Assembly: GCF_018873765.1 (NCBI RefSeq)
Contig: NC_057920.1
Coordinates: 6,957,307 to 7,021,306, forward strand
Source: Telopea speciosissima
Lineage: Eukaryota > Streptophyta > Magnoliopsida > Proteales > Proteaceae
Direction of reading: 5' to 3'
Length of the DNA stretch: 64,000 nucleotides
Shown: positions 1-11,751 of the stretch, piece by piece
Layout of the letters: each line of letters begins with the position of its first letter
Numbering within the stretch: position 1 is the first letter of the stretch
Translations under genes and position numbers: made by a program
The notes under the pieces: model-generated
Database searches by the model: none
Told to the model about the DNA's origin: nothing
Seen by the model: the letters and a program-made list of their open reading frames with translations, nothing else

Positions 1-515
1 TCCCCGGTTTCCACTCTCAATGTGGTTCAATGTGAACAACATGGGCCATCAAAGGGGGTAATTGGATCAACATGTTGCAGGGCTCAGCCAGACAACAACT
101 GAACTGGATCAACATCAAGTCAATAACGTAGTTTCCAAGCATAGTGGATCAACGTGTTAGAATGGCTAGCCTTCAACTTGTCCCTGACCGACCATTCTTA
201 ATTGCGCTTGTTATCTTCTATGTGTGACTAAGAATGTTCTTAGAAACAACACTCTGACCGTTAAGACTTTGCTTTATATAACCCTCCCACCAAGCAAGAA
301 GCTTCTTCGTCTTTCCAATCTTAAATACACACAATATGCATAACCGCGTAAAAAGGCCACTGGAGATAAAAATTCAAGTTATATGGAAGAAATTTCTCTG
401 AAGGTAATAAATAAACCGCCTAGACAAAGAGAGAAAAGAAAAAAAACAGAAAAATAGGAACACGCTACCTTCCCTTTCCAGAAGTTATATAACTCTCTAC
501 ACCGCCATGCTCTAC
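1..515. other. Upstream flank of first DC1 gene, no gene seen
   Basis: I see no coding region here. The stretch is AT-rich promoter or intergenic sequence leading to the TATA box of the first DC1 gene. Short direct repeats of a GGATCAACATG-like phrase recur at about 64-170, perhaps remnants of a small repeat. Confidence 0.5.
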
Positions 516-523
516 TATAAAAG
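516..523 (+). promoter_or_regulatory. TATA box of first DC1 gene
   Basis: The sequence TATAAAAG lies about 80 bp upstream of the first in-frame ATG at 605, a normal distance for a plant core promoter with a short 5' leader. Confidence 0.55.
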
Positions 524-604
524 GAAAGAAACTAAAAAATCGTTAATTAAGCAAGTGTAGCGAAGAATCCAGTTGAGAGTCCTGAGCATTAGTTGATCGT
601 AGAT

Positions 605-1303
605 ATGATGATCGATAAGGAAATGAAGATGGATAAGGATGAGATCTGTCACCCTAGTCACCCACAACACAAGCTGAAGCTCCACAACACACAAGTCCCC
701 TTCATCTGCGACGGTTGCAAGGAAGCCGGCATCGGACTCAAATACGAATGCGAGCAGTGCGATTTCGAGCTACACAAGACATGCGCCGTAGCTCCTCCGG
801 TCACCACTCATCCCTTCAAAGATTGTGAATTCAAGTTGTATGAGAGGCCACCCGGCACTGGTGGAGCGAGGGTATGCGATGCTTGCAGGAATGAGGTGGA
901 AGGATTTGTGTACCACTGCAAACGTTGCGGTTTCGATCTTCACCCATGTTGTGCAAACCTCCCACAAGTACTACTAGTACTAGACAACGATGGGGAACAC
1001 AACAACAACTTGTATTTGTGCAGCAAGCTCTCTAGAACTTGTGATAGTTGTGGTGGTAAGAAAGGTCGTGGTGGTTGGTCTTATAGGACTGAGTGCAAGA
1101 ACTACAACTATCATGTGTCCTGCGTGAAGAAGATGTTTATGGAGAGTTGGGAAGCTAATAAGTCGTCTACTCATGAAGACAATATTGGCGAGAACAAGAA
1201 GCAGGTGATGATGGACTTGCAGTTGAGAATCCCAAAAGTTTTAAAGGCACCTGCAGCTTGCATAGTAGGCATCATCAGAGGGGGAAAGCTGGGAAGGTTT
1301 TGA
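605..1303 (+). CDS. DC1 domain protein with a frameshifted C-terminal tail
   Basis: This is a small cysteine/histidine-rich DC1 (C1-like zinc finger) protein of 232 residues, intronless. I see two good DC1 modules: His-rich start (HPSHPQHKL), CDGC, CEQCDFELHKTC; then CDAC, CKRCGFDLHPCC. A third, weaker module follows (CDSC ... CKNYNYHVSC). DC1 modules bind zinc, and family members are often stress or defence regulators, but the ligand is unknown. The start is the first ATG; a later in-frame Met at 623 aligns better with the paralogue at 7441 and is an alternative. The odd part is the C-terminus. Compared with the paralogue there are two extra bases in the A-run near 1234-1237, so translation leaves the conserved frame and stops at 1303. 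The conserved hydrophobic tail (AAVRVIVAAILGDP-like) is still readable in another frame up to the stop at 1411-1413. The gene may be a truncated functional allele, a young pseudogene, or an assembly error. Confidence 0.8.
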   Translation: MMIDKEMKMDKDEICHPSHPQHKLKLHNTQVPFICDGCKEAGIGLKYECEQCDFELHKTCAVAPPVTTHPFKDCEFKLYERPPGTGGARVCDACRNEVEGFVYHCKRCGFDLHPCCANLPQVLLVLDNDGEHNNNLYLCSKLSRTCDSCGGKKGRGGWSYRTECKNYNYHVSCVKKMFMESWEANKSSTHEDNIGENKKQVMMDLQLRIPKVLKAPAACIVGIIRGGKLGRF

Positions 1304-1413
1304 AGTTTTGCAAGAATATTGCTATTGCCGCAGTTCGTGTTATAGTCGCAGCAATTCTTGGAGACCCTACTGGTATGATAGTTGCTGTTGTTGGGGCTTT
1401 CATCTCCAACTAA

Positions 1414-4400
1414 CACGGGGAACCACCCAATAAAATTTTTGTTTTGTATTAGATATTTTTTCTGCTTGGTTTTAATTTGCACTTTTGTATATAGTAGGCA
1501 AGCAAGTTTGTATTTTATCTTTTTTTTTTTTGTTTTTTGTCCCAAGTAATTGGTTTGTTGTGATTTGTGCGTGAGTGAATTTGAGTGTCAGATCGATAGT
1601 CTTCTCTATCTTAGCTAGCTATTACCTCTTACTTTGTATAGTTGCATCTGGAATATAAATTTGTTTTTCGATCTGGTTCTAAATCCGATCCATGTGTACG
1701 TTTTGATCATGATGCGTATATATACCATGTTCCATTGGGTCTATGATTCTGTTTTTGGTTTTTATATCCCTGGCCGGTCATTCCTCCTACTATGGAAGAG
1801 AGTGGTATGACTCTTAGTTGAATACCAGAGACTCCAGTCCAAGTTTTAATTTGTGATGGTGGTTTTGACCCATGCACTGGTTGAGCTTCATCTATATATA
1901 TTGTTGTTTCATAATTCTTGTTTCCTTGGGGCCGGGCCTCTATGGATATGGATAGTCGGATGCCAAAGGTCCGTATCAAAGATTACAAAGAGCCAAAGAA
2001 TAAGGCTGGGGACAAAGTGGAGGGTGGACGACGAGTTTGGCTTCAAGATCTTTTTAGCCGGCCTTTTGTATGATATATTTCAACTCATCAAATCTTTTCA
2101 AGTTATATTTTTTGTTAAAAAAAAAACATAAGAAATTGGGGTCGATAGCTGATAAATTAGCTAGGTAAGCAGGACAAAATTTGGCCGCTGCTGCCCCAAC
2201 CATGCATAGGAGCTGACTTGGAATCTTAAAGGGTATTTTGGAAAATATGAAAATCTAAGAGAAGGTATCTGTGAAACCAAAGGGGAACGGGATTATTCCA
2301 AATTAGCACCTACAATTGGGGGCAGCCGGAACATAAGTTGCAGCCAAATTTTTTCCAGGCAACCAAGAGTAGACAAACTATTAATGATTGTTTCTCATGA
2401 TATTTTTTTTTAATTAATTCGGTTTTCTTAACATCAGAAAAAAAATATATTTTTTGACTTATTGTATGAAGACCGGGGGATTAAAATCTCATACAATAAG
2501 AAAGGGCCTAGAGACATCTTTTGGGGTGGAAATTTCCAGCTTTCACAAGGGTTAGGGCGGTCATTTCTCCCCTCTACTTGGGAGTGGGTGGTACTTCTTT
2601 GTCTCTTCTTTGTGTTTTCTTGTTTTGGGTAACTACTTACAGTATTAAGAGACTACAAAATGCGGCACGGGGGAAAATCCCGAGTTTGATTTTATTCCCG
2701 GATGCTGATCTTCAACGGTTTGTCTGTGTGAGGCCTCGCACAACCGCCCCACCCACTACAAGAGCATCCTGCCCTAGTGGGGTCCACGCCCTGCCTGTGA
2801 GAAGCTGCACAATCGTCGTTTGGCTGCCCGGTCGTAGAGGATCCAAATTATTTTATTCCCTCGCCCAAAAAGAAAATTTTAAACATTATATTGATATTAG
2901 GACAAAGTTTTTCTTTTACATGGCTTTAACTTAGAAACAAAAAGAGCTTTCAAGGAAAAGATGAGGAAAGGAGGGATAAAATCTCCACAAGAGTAGGCCA
3001 ATCAACGCATCAATCAAGAAAGTTGGCCTAGATCTTCCGTGAAGATTCTTGTAATGCTAGCAAAACCTAAAACATAAACTAGTGTAGTGAACCTCTTCAA
3101 TTCATTTAAGTTTTGAATTTAATTTCGAATTCTTCTCAGAAAACAGGTCATTTCATGCGGCGAGGAGAGAGGGACTGAGGCAGAGAACTGGAGATGCTAG
3201 GCGCACCCTCCACTCCCAAACAAAAAACATTATCCCTAATAAATAACTGAGTCTTTCTAGGCGTTACTAAAGCCTATTGAAGTATAACACTTCGTTAGCA
3301 AAAAAAAAAAAGAAAAAAGTTTAGCACTTCAATATTTACCATTTGGAAGTACATGGTTTAGTCCATGTGATAGAAGATTCCACATATACCTCAATGGCCA
3401 AAGTTTAGCCCAAAGCAAACAAGGAAAAATTGCTCAAACTCTAATTCAAATGTTTAATAAAATTATCAAAATGCCATCAAATAGAGATGAATATTTTAAA
3501 ATACAAAATGACATTTTTTGTAATTTTAGCTATTTCCTCTACTCATTTTAGACTGAAATTGTACCAATGAGATGCTTACATGGTCCTCTATCATATAAAT
3601 TAACCAATATATTGCCATGTGTCAAATAGTGAAGTGTTATACTTCATTAGGCATAGAGATAGGGAAGAAAAACCGAATGACTAGGAGAGGGTTCTCTAAG
3701 TAAGCATATAGTGGAGTGCAGCAATGAGGTGCGACGGATTGATTTTCCTATTTAAAATGGCAGTGAGATTATTTCATGAGAGAGAGAGAGAGAGAGAGAG
3801 AGACTTGGCGACTCAGAGAACCTTTTTCCATAACTAATATTCCATCACTTATTTTTTTGAGACGGGTGAGAGAACATTCGGACATTCAAAATGAAACCAT
3901 TTTCCAATTTTTTTGAATATTTTATTTCAGTAAATAATCCAGATAAATGCAAATTTCTCTTTAATTACTATAGAAAATATGCTCATTGAAACAGACTGAG
4001 CCTTAATAGATCATCTGCGTGAGGGTAAAAACAGATATTAGGACTAGGGCTGAACTGGACCAGGCCAAGACCCAGACCCAGACCCATACCAGCCCAGCCC
4101 AATAATCTGTTTATCACATTCGGAAGTGAAGTTTCAATCTTGGGCTGCACTAGTCTTAGCTCAGTTTGAGTTCTATCCTGTGTTAAATAATTGGTTGCAC
4201 AAAATTGCACTAAGATTCTTACCCAAAAAAAAATTTGCACTAAGACAGGGGCCTTTTCGTCATTTCGACCGGACGCCCATATCTGTCAGTGCTGTTGCAA
4301 CTTCGTTCGTCATTTAATTTGTTCCTGTAGCGTTTGCTGAACGCCAAGATTCTTTGACCGTGTACCAAATAAATAAAAAGGCTAATTGATATGAGAGAGA

Positions 4401-4976
4401 ATAGGACTGCCATTATTTTTTCTACATTTTCTTTTCCTCAAGGGAGAGGGATTGGGATGAGGGTTCTTTCCTTCACTTGATGGCTGTGATAATGGTAATT
4501 TATACCAACGGATTTTCTTTACATGTATACTTAAAAAATATGTATGACAATGACATAATGATATGTTATTTTCAATTTATTTTTGGAAATCTTTTTATAA
4601 TTTATCTTAATTGTTTGGGAATAAAATAAGTGGCAATTAAAATAAGTTGTCAAGTTTTAAATACACCTATAGACGTGTCATTCAAACACTCCCAATAATT
4701 AATTGCCACGTGGCAAAATGAACAAAGCTAAAGGTTTATGGACAAATTAACACCAAAGATTCCTGCTCACACAGTCAAATTTCAACCACAACAGAATAGG
4801 TCACATGGTAAATTAAAATTATGAAAATTTAATGAACCAATGAAGCTTTTCTAAATGAAATGGTTAGCTAAAAATACAATGAAATATGGCAATACATGAG
4901 AGAATATATAATTGAAAATAAGTATGGAATTTGACATGCAACTAATCTACACCATTTCCTAGATATCCATATTGTC
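1414..4976. other. Intergenic, no gene seen
   Basis: No convincing coding region. At about 2705-2850 lies a GC-richer segment ending in GGCTGCCCGG...GAGGATCC, which resembles one end of the hairpin family found at 13184 and 56276, but its left half does not match well. A GA microsatellite lies at 3778-3803. The rest is AT-rich. Confidence 0.5.
3778..3803. repeat. (GA)n microsatellite
   Basis: About 13 perfect GA units are directly visible. Confidence 0.95.
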
Positions 4977-4979
4977 TAA

Positions 4980-5117
4980 GGCTGTGTTTGGTGTGCATTC
5001 TTAGAATACATTCTGTGTCAATTTCGCATTCTCGGATTATAGAAACAATTATTTTTACCATCCGAGAATGCAAAATCGACCCAGAATGGATTCCAAGAAT
5101 GCATATCAAACGCAGCC
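4980..5117. mobile_element. PIF/Harbinger-like MITE, copy 1
   Basis: The element is 138 bp. Its left end reads GGCTGTGTTTGGTGTGCATTC-like and its right end is the inverse (GAATGCATATCAAACGCAGCC). It is flanked by TAA on both sides (4977-4979 and 5118-5120), as PIF/Harbinger elements leave. The middle is also a hairpin (GCATTCTCGGATTAT ... ATCCGAGAATGC). It has no coding capacity. Confidence 0.75.
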
Positions 5118-5120
5118 TAA

Positions 5121-7350
5121 ATTGTCAAGTCACCATACTACATGACAAAACTTGATGCTAAACTAAAGTCTGCCAAACAAGAGATACCCTTAAATTAGTC
5201 TTGCTAGATTTGAAAACTTTTGCCTTATAGTAGAGGTTTCTCAAAATCCATAGTCCTCCTCCCCCGGGTTTCTCGTTGGGATTATGGAGTTATAGAAGTA
5301 TAATCTCACATCGATTATCTAGTTACGACTTTGCATGTGTCTTCATATACCATTGAGATATATATGTCCATCATTTACCCAAAAAAAAAAAAAGGGATAG
5401 ATATTTATGTCTCGAATTTTTGTATTCGTTTTTGAAGATTGATTTGCTTCGACATTTTTTGGGGTGACCAAATGGGATTTTTTCTAAGGTCTATGATGGT
5501 AGCGGAGGGTTTGGGCAATGGATTGACCCGCCCGAAGGAGTATTTATATGTTTTCATGTCTTTTTGTGCAAATAAGTGAAACAAAAGAGATTTGAGGATT
5601 CTTGACTTAGGGTTTCTAGGTGAGAGTTCTTGCTACCACTTTTGGTTATTCTTCAACGATCTTCATTGTAATTTTCTTTCATTGCATAGTGAATCATCTT
5701 CAGTGTCGTCTATGGACATAGCACATCATATTAATGTGTGAACTACGTTAAATCTCAGTGTCATCTTTGTTTGTTCGTATTTAGTGGTGTTTGTTTTAAC
5801 AAATATCTTACGATTTTGGGTTTAACTTCATGGGCTATCCTTATTTAGCTTTGATGGTAATCAATGGAACAACCCCATCTAGAGGGCAACGGATTGAATG
5901 GTTCATCGGTTCAACCAACGAGCTGGGTCAGCATCAAGTCATCAAAGCAGATTCCAAGCTTGTAATAGGGGTTGGATATGAAGTCCAAATTCCAAAACAA
6001 AGAGCTTCTGCATTTGAATTAATTTGAAGTATTTGTTTGCCGGTAGAGACTATAGAGATTCGATTCTCTTTCTTTATTGTAGCTGAAGCTTCCATATGTT
6101 CAATTATTAATCCAGATGAAATGCAACTTTTTCTTTGTGTTTTCTTGTTCACAGTTTTCCTTGTCGTGCTTTACTTCAACGGACCCGAATTTAAACTCCA
6201 CCCGTACGTAACTCCTTAAGATCAATCCAATTTTGTTGGGTCCCATCCAATACATCCAACGTACGTCCCCACTGTGAACTGTCAAAGTCGTCTTCTGCTC
6301 TAATTCTCTCTGTCACTTGTAAAGAAAAAGATAAAAATCACACCAACCTACTAATAGTTTAGAATCTAGATTTGTACCATTTGACCACTGGACTGCTAGG
6401 CCATTACCCCTCACATGAACAAGCTTTTTGGCTTTCCAAATTCCAATCTGAGGGGTCGGCAGCCAGTTTAATTTGCAGCACTTAACCGATAATTAACCAT
6501 TTTTAATTACCGAGGGATAGAGAAAAAACCATAGACACACACAAAAAGGTTAGTTATTAATGATTCAATTTTTTTTAGTAAATAGTCATTAATGATTCTT
6601 GTCATGATAAAATGGGTTGAGTTGAACAGTATGTTAAAAGATGTTGGGAGCTACTACGAAGGTACAGTGCACGATATTGGAACGGGTATCTGTAACCTAC
6701 AAAATTGATATAATATTGATATGGATCGACTATATTGAACAACTTTGCCTCTCATTTTTTTTTTTAAAAATGATTTTTTTTTTTTTTGACACTTTTACCA
6801 CTTGTCCGTACTATGCTATCGATACGGTATCAATATCGATGACTAGCAAAATCGATACGTCTCACTCGATACAGGTAATACGATACCGATACCGCAGACC
6901 ATGTTGGATCATCTTCAACTACTAGCTTAAGTTTTTGGGTTGGATCTAGAAATGGTATTCATGGGTTATCCGAGTCCACTTGTAGAGCCAGATATGCCGA
7001 AGCTAGGGTAAAAAACCGAGGTTTCATTCTCCAACTCTTCCCACCCCCAAGTTAGAATTGCCAGCCTAAATTATTAGATTTAATTGTACCATTAGGAAGT
7101 TAAATTTGATCAACTAGGGCTAGGCTTAAACAAACTCAAGTATCCCTTTTTGGTCTAACAATGGTGTATTTAAATCCTTTACTCAACCTCACTCCAACTC
7201 CTTTATTAACCACACAGATCCAGCAAAGTTACTTAAATCTCTTGTCTAACACATTAAGCAAAGTAGATGCGTAGAAGATTGTTAGCAAACCACTTTTTTC
7301 CAATTGATCATTTCCCAATCACGGAACATTCTTAACACTCTTCTTGTAAG
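5121..7350. other. Intergenic between the two plus-strand DC1 genes
   Basis: No gene recognised. At about 6655-6905 there is a degenerate inverted-repeat element rich in GATACCGATACC phrases, like the family at 19150-19363. The short reading frames around 5830-6285 show no domain I recognise. Confidence 0.45.
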
Positions 7351-7351
7351 T

Positions 7352-7359
7352 TATAAAAC
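7352..7359 (+). promoter_or_regulatory. TATA box of second DC1 gene
   Basis: TATAAAAC lies about 90 bp upstream of the ATG at 7441, the same architecture as the first DC1 gene. Confidence 0.55.
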
Positions 7360-7440
7360 AAACCTCTCCACCCTCAACCCTCTCCAAAACGTAATTAGGA
7401 AGAGGAGCCAAACTGAGAAAAATTAACGTCCCCTCCCTCC

Positions 7441-8190
7441 ATGAAGATCGATAAGGAGATCTTTCACTCAAGTCACCCACAACACAAGCTTATGCTCCAG
7501 TACACAGAAGTCCCCTTCAACTGCGATGGGTGCAAGGAAGCCGGAATTGGGCTGAAATACAAATGCGAGGTATGCGAATTCGATCTACACAAGGCTTGTG
7601 CGGTTGCGCCGCCTTTCACCACTCACCCCTTCTACAAGAAATGTGAATTCATGTTCTATCAGCAACCACCAGGTAGTGTGGATAGGGTATGTGATGCTTG
7701 CAGTAACGACGTGGTAGGATTTGTGTACCACTGCAATGGGTGTGGTTTCGATCTTCACCCATGTTGTGCAAATCTCCCACAAGTATTAGATGATGGGAAA
7801 CACAACTTATATTTGTGTCTAAAGCTTTCTAGTTCTTGTCATTGTTGTGGTGGGAAAGGTCCTGGTTGGTCTTATAGGTCTGATTGTAAGAACTATAACC
7901 TTCATGTGTCATGTGTGAAGGAGTTGCTTATGGAGAGTTGGCAAGCTATGTATCTTAATGTGGACAAGAACAAGGTAAGGGAATTGGAAACGAGAATTCC
8001 AAGTCTGAAAGGTACTTTGCATAGCCATCATCATCATCATCATCATCATCATCACAAGGGGAAAGCAGGGAAGAAGGTAAAGAAGTGTTGCCAGATTGCT
8101 GCTGGTGCAGTTCGTGTTATTGTCTCAGCAATTCTTGGAGATCCTACGGCTATAATAGCTGCTGTTGTTGGGGCTTTAATATCCAAATGA
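7441..8190 (+). CDS. DC1 domain protein with a His tract and hydrophobic tail
   Basis: An intact, intronless DC1 zinc-finger protein of 249 residues and a close paralogue of the gene at 605. Module 1 has HSSHPQHKL, CDGC, CEVCEFDLHKAC. Module 2 has CDAC, CNGCGFDLHPCC. A weaker module 3 has CHCCGG ... CKNYNLHVSC. Residues 196-205 are ten consecutive histidines encoded by CAT/CAC repeats, followed by a basic patch (KGKAGKKVKK) and a hydrophobic C-terminus ending GALISK. The tail could be an amphipathic or membrane-associated segment; this is inference. The start is the first ATG, in a C-rich leader. DC1 proteins are zinc-binding, and many are stress- or pathogen-responsive, but no substrate can be read from the sequence. 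Confidence 0.9.
   Translation: MKIDKEIFHSSHPQHKLMLQYTEVPFNCDGCKEAGIGLKYKCEVCEFDLHKACAVAPPFTTHPFYKKCEFMFYQQPPGSVDRVCDACSNDVVGFVYHCNGCGFDLHPCCANLPQVLDDGKHNLYLCLKLSSSCHCCGGKGPGWSYRSDCKNYNLHVSCVKELLMESWQAMYLNVDKNKVRELETRIPSLKGTLHSHHHHHHHHHHKGKAGKKVKKCCQIAAGAVRVIVSAILGDPTAIIAAVVGALISK
8026..8055 (+). repeat. CAT-type coding microsatellite
   Basis: Ten CAT/CAC codons give the poly-His tract of the second DC1 protein. The first DC1 gene has only a short, interrupted version at the matching place. Confidence 0.9.
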
Positions 8191-10324
8191 AAGAAAGATA
8201 AAATTACAAGCATTCATGGGTGGGTTTGTACTTAAATTCTTTAAATCCTAATGGGTTAAGGTGTTATAGGGCTTATTATATATGGGTATTACTGTTTCTA
8301 GTTATATATGGGCTTTTCTATGTTTTGGGCTCTCTGTGTCTTTGTCTGTAGCTGTGTATGTGTATATGACAATAACATGTTTGATTGCCTATTCTTATTA
8401 AATTAAATTATTTTTTTTAAAACTCTTAAGGAGAGACAAGCAAGTCAGTGGTTGGTTGTATGAACCATAGTTACTTATAAATTGTTTGGTTACATATATA
8501 TGGCACATATTTTGTAAGTTTTAAAAAAAAAAAAATTGTCATATTTGGGTTTCTAAATTGTTATATTTTTCCTCCTTTTTTTCTTCAAAAAAATTAGGTG
8601 ACTTTGTGTAAATCCCAAGCCCTCCCAAAAAGAAAAGTTTAGTCCAACCATCTCTTTCCATCTCTACTTATAGGAGAAAAGGAATTTTATTAGGGCTCCA
8701 TTGTTTTCTGAAAAAAGTAATATTAAAGTTTAAAAAACCAATTCTAAATTTTCCTACTGATTTTATCTGCAAATATTCCTCTTATATGGCTTTCAATAGG
8801 AACAAATAGAGCAAGGTAGGGATTTCACAATTTAGATCAATAATTAGGGATTAGTTTCGCACAACAAAAGGAGGGCGGCGGGCCTTGGCCCATCGGTAAA
8901 CTTGCTCAATTGTACGTTATGATTCTCCCCAAACCCCACCGTGGCAGAAACCTAACTATACATATTTTGGAGACAGTGTATACCTTCCCAACCTTTTTGA
9001 AAGAAATAAAAAAAAAAAAAAAAAAAAGTTTCTAAGAACTTCTTTTATGGGCGAAAAGCAAGGGTATAAATGCTGATGGTTGTGAAATAAGAGACATGCC
9101 AAGTCCTTTTACTTTAACTTTTCACTTTTTACCATACAATATTTCATTTATGAAAGCAAGGCTTTAAGACTTTAATAAGCAAGCGGAATCAGGATGGAAT
9201 AGGTCATGAGCGATTCTGATCCAATTTCAATCCAGCCCAACCTGTAAAAAAAACCCAAGTTTTGGGCTTGTCCTTTTAGGCCGGGTTTGGGCTTGCGGTA
9301 AAAAATAAATATCTGAAATTGCGTTGGGCTTGCATTGGTGCCTTCTTAGGTAATTAATCTGAAACCCACCCAAGCCCGGAAACTCGTACAAATACGAGCC
9401 TTTTATGTGTATATATGTCACTCATTAGGCATAAACACATGCATGCATTACATAGTATAAGTAAAATACAATATATCTAAACGCTTTCATAAATATTCTT
9501 GTAGAGTAGAGAATGAAGTTTTCATTATGTACATGTTAGATCATGAATTAGTTTAAAAAAAATATATAATTTTTTAGAATATTAAGTAAAATATGCATAT
9601 TTTGATAGACATTCATTCTCACAATCAAAAAATAGTCTCTAGGAATATGAAAAAGAAAAAATGATTTTCAATGTACATCCATTGGATCCTATTTTTTCAA
9701 AGGAATTACACGTATGGAGATTCAAAAAAGAATCGATTTGATCCAGATCATAATCTACGTTGGATTTGATTCCCCATTTTGTTAATAGAGGTTGTGCTCC
9801 GAGAATTGAAGAATTAAAGATCAATGTAAAAAATAACTTTTATTCTGTGACTCAACATTTCTACCACAAGAATAGCAAAACCTTGTGGATAACTAAGATT
9901 TTTGTAGAATTTGGAATGTAGCTCAACAGTTAATGAATAATCATTATTTGTGTTCGTGCATTCATTCATTATTGCAAGCCAGTATTGCCAAAAGCATAAT
10001 TTAGCATAATCAATATATTAGTTATCCACCAATCAAAGAGTTACTAATCATTTGCGTCACTTCAAATAAACAATAATAATAAAATAGAATAGAAGCTTTT
10101 TGTTACCAAGGGTGAAGATAGAATCTCTTCATCCAAGGTGATTTGATGTGATTTAGCTCTCGAAACAATGAGTCTCATCATTCTCACATTCCCTTTTGCT
10201 GAAGCCCATTAATAGAGCAAACATGTCCAAGCCCGAACCTGGCTGGTGCTTAAATAGTTTTTCTAAGGTTGGGCTTGGTCTGGGAAAGCTCAAACCTGAG
10301 GTTAGGTCAGGCTCCGGCCATCTC
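8191..10324. other. Intergenic, no gene seen
   Basis: AT-rich sequence with poly-A and poly-T tracts. It contains a possible SINE relic at 8873-9028 and, at about 9190-9390, a segment rich in GGGCTTG/CAAGCCC inverted phrases typical of decayed small transposons. Confidence 0.45.
8873..9028 (+). mobile_element. Possible tRNA-derived SINE relic
   Basis: The 5' part carries a box A-like phrase (TTGGCCCATCGGTAAACTTG), resembling the start of plant Au-type SINEs, and the segment ends in a long poly-A run at 9009-9027. Box B is not clear and I cannot prove target-site repeats, so the call is tentative. Confidence 0.35.
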
Positions 10325-10500
10325 TTTGGATTAGGATCTTCTTCAGGGGGCCCAGCGCCCAGGGTGCTGCCAAGGGGCATCCAGCGGCTGAGCTGTGCTG
10401 CACACATCTTGGTGCATGCCTAGGGATGTGTGTGGCACAGACCAACAGCTGGCAGCACCCTGGGCGTGCTGGGCTCCCTGGAGACGAGCTAAATTCCATC
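10325..10500. mobile_element. GC-rich hairpin MITE, 'GCGCCCAGGG' family, copy 1
   Basis: The left part (GGGCCCAGCGCCCAGGGTGC) is the inverse of the right part (GCACCCTGGGCGTGCTGGGC), around a centre with GCACACATC...GATGTGTGTGGC. The whole unit folds as a long hairpin. Relatives lie at 46583-46745 and 39230-39418. Non-coding; the reading frames on both strands here are by-products of the palindrome. Confidence 0.7.
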
Positions 10501-10572
10501 TCTTCTGCTGCCCAATGCCCACCCCTATTAACAACTGACAAGCCACTCTTGAATTTTTACAATGAACTTTAA

Positions 10573-10637
10573 CGGGTGTGTTTGGTATGCATTCTAGGTC
10601 AATGATGCATTCCAAGAAATCATAACAAACGCAATCT
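10573..10637. mobile_element. Short PIF/Harbinger-like MITE relic
   Basis: It starts GTGTGTTTGGTATGCATTC and ends ATAACAAACGCAATC, the same termini as the element at 4980 but with most of the interior missing. Confidence 0.5.
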
Positions 10638-10706
10638 TATTGTTTTCCTCAGACGATCTTAAACATTTCTGACCTACTATTTATTTAACATATAGGAGCA
10701 AGAATG

Positions 10707-10842
10707 TTGCTAGGTTGCGTAGCATACACTAGTACCTCCCTGTGTCTATCTCTCTCCTTCCTCCAATAAAGACATATATGTCTTCTATTTTGGGAGGAGA
10801 AAAATATACATAGGGAGGTACTAGCGTATGCTATGTAGTTGG
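10707..10842. mobile_element. Diverged hairpin MITE of the 'TGTCTATCTCTCTCC' family
   Basis: The left arm (GCGTAGCATACACTAGTACC, then TGTCTATCTCTCTCC) pairs with the right arm (GGTACTAGCGTATGCTATG). The central phrase matches the family at 14772, 18726 and 48711, but the ends are diverged. Confidence 0.5.
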
Positions 10843-10992
10843 ACAAGGAACTCAATCAGTTAATGTACATCTGTCATTTCATCTTCTCAACCTCAGTATT
10901 ATTTTGTTGGTCAATCTTGTTAAAGAGAACAAACTATGCATCCATGCTTTGAAAGTGCTTGGAATCATATATAGTGTACTTTTTCAAATTAA

Positions 10993-11061
10993 GGCTGTGT
11001 TTGGCATGATTTCTTCGAATATTATCGCTCTAGCAGCTAGAATACATACCAAATGCAACAT
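10993..11061. mobile_element. Short PIF/Harbinger-like MITE relic
   Basis: It begins GGCTGTGTTTGGCATG and ends CATACCAAATGCAACAT, with TAA on both sides. The interior is short, about 70 bp overall. Confidence 0.5.
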
Positions 11062-11751
11062 TAATTCTCATCGCCAATCTCTGTACGCTCAACATGGCTC
11101 ATCTGTACGTAGGTAGCTTATATAACACAATTAGAAAAATGCGGGTCAGCCGGAACCGAGCCCAAAAGAAGATAGACAGAAGAAGAACAATGGAAGTAAA
11201 GCCCACGCATCCAACTGGATTGGTCTTTAGTTAGTATGTGGCAATATGGAAGACAAGCTCAACCCACTTATTTCTCATTTTCCTTTCGTAAGTTAGTTAG
11301 ACTGGATTCTATCCATTCAGCCCAAAATTAAAAAGTATTTTCCAAATAACTACCCAACACTTAAAGAAGGCCTTGCTTTGATGGATAAGAAGCAAGACCC
11401 TGTGCATGTGAAGGATAGAATTAATGAACTAAACCCAATTAAACTCATGTGCTTCAAAGACCTAGTTTGTGAATGTTGCAAATTAACCTAATTTTTTTGA
11501 CCCTCCATAAAAATTAATGTTATTTTTCTTAAGGGCAGTGATTACAATAATCAAATTGAACTTTGAACTCAAAATAATTTTCCAATAATTCTCAATACAA
11601 CATAATCATGATCAGGTAAATCAAAGTTTACGTACATTAATGAACTAATAGCAATCAACACTTGAAAAAACACTACAGGCAATTTCACAACAAACCACAT
11701 AGCTTTCGATCATACTCTATAATAATTCTCTTCTCTTCTTCTTCTTCTATA

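Noticed and set aside
6025-6075. tRNA box B-like phrase AGATTCGATTCTC
   Set aside because: No box A, acceptor stem or cloverleaf around it.
10153-10615. Overlapping reading frames of 75-90 residues on both strands
   Set aside because: They coincide with the GC-rich palindromic element at 10325-10500, whose inverted arms stay open by base composition. No domain is visible.
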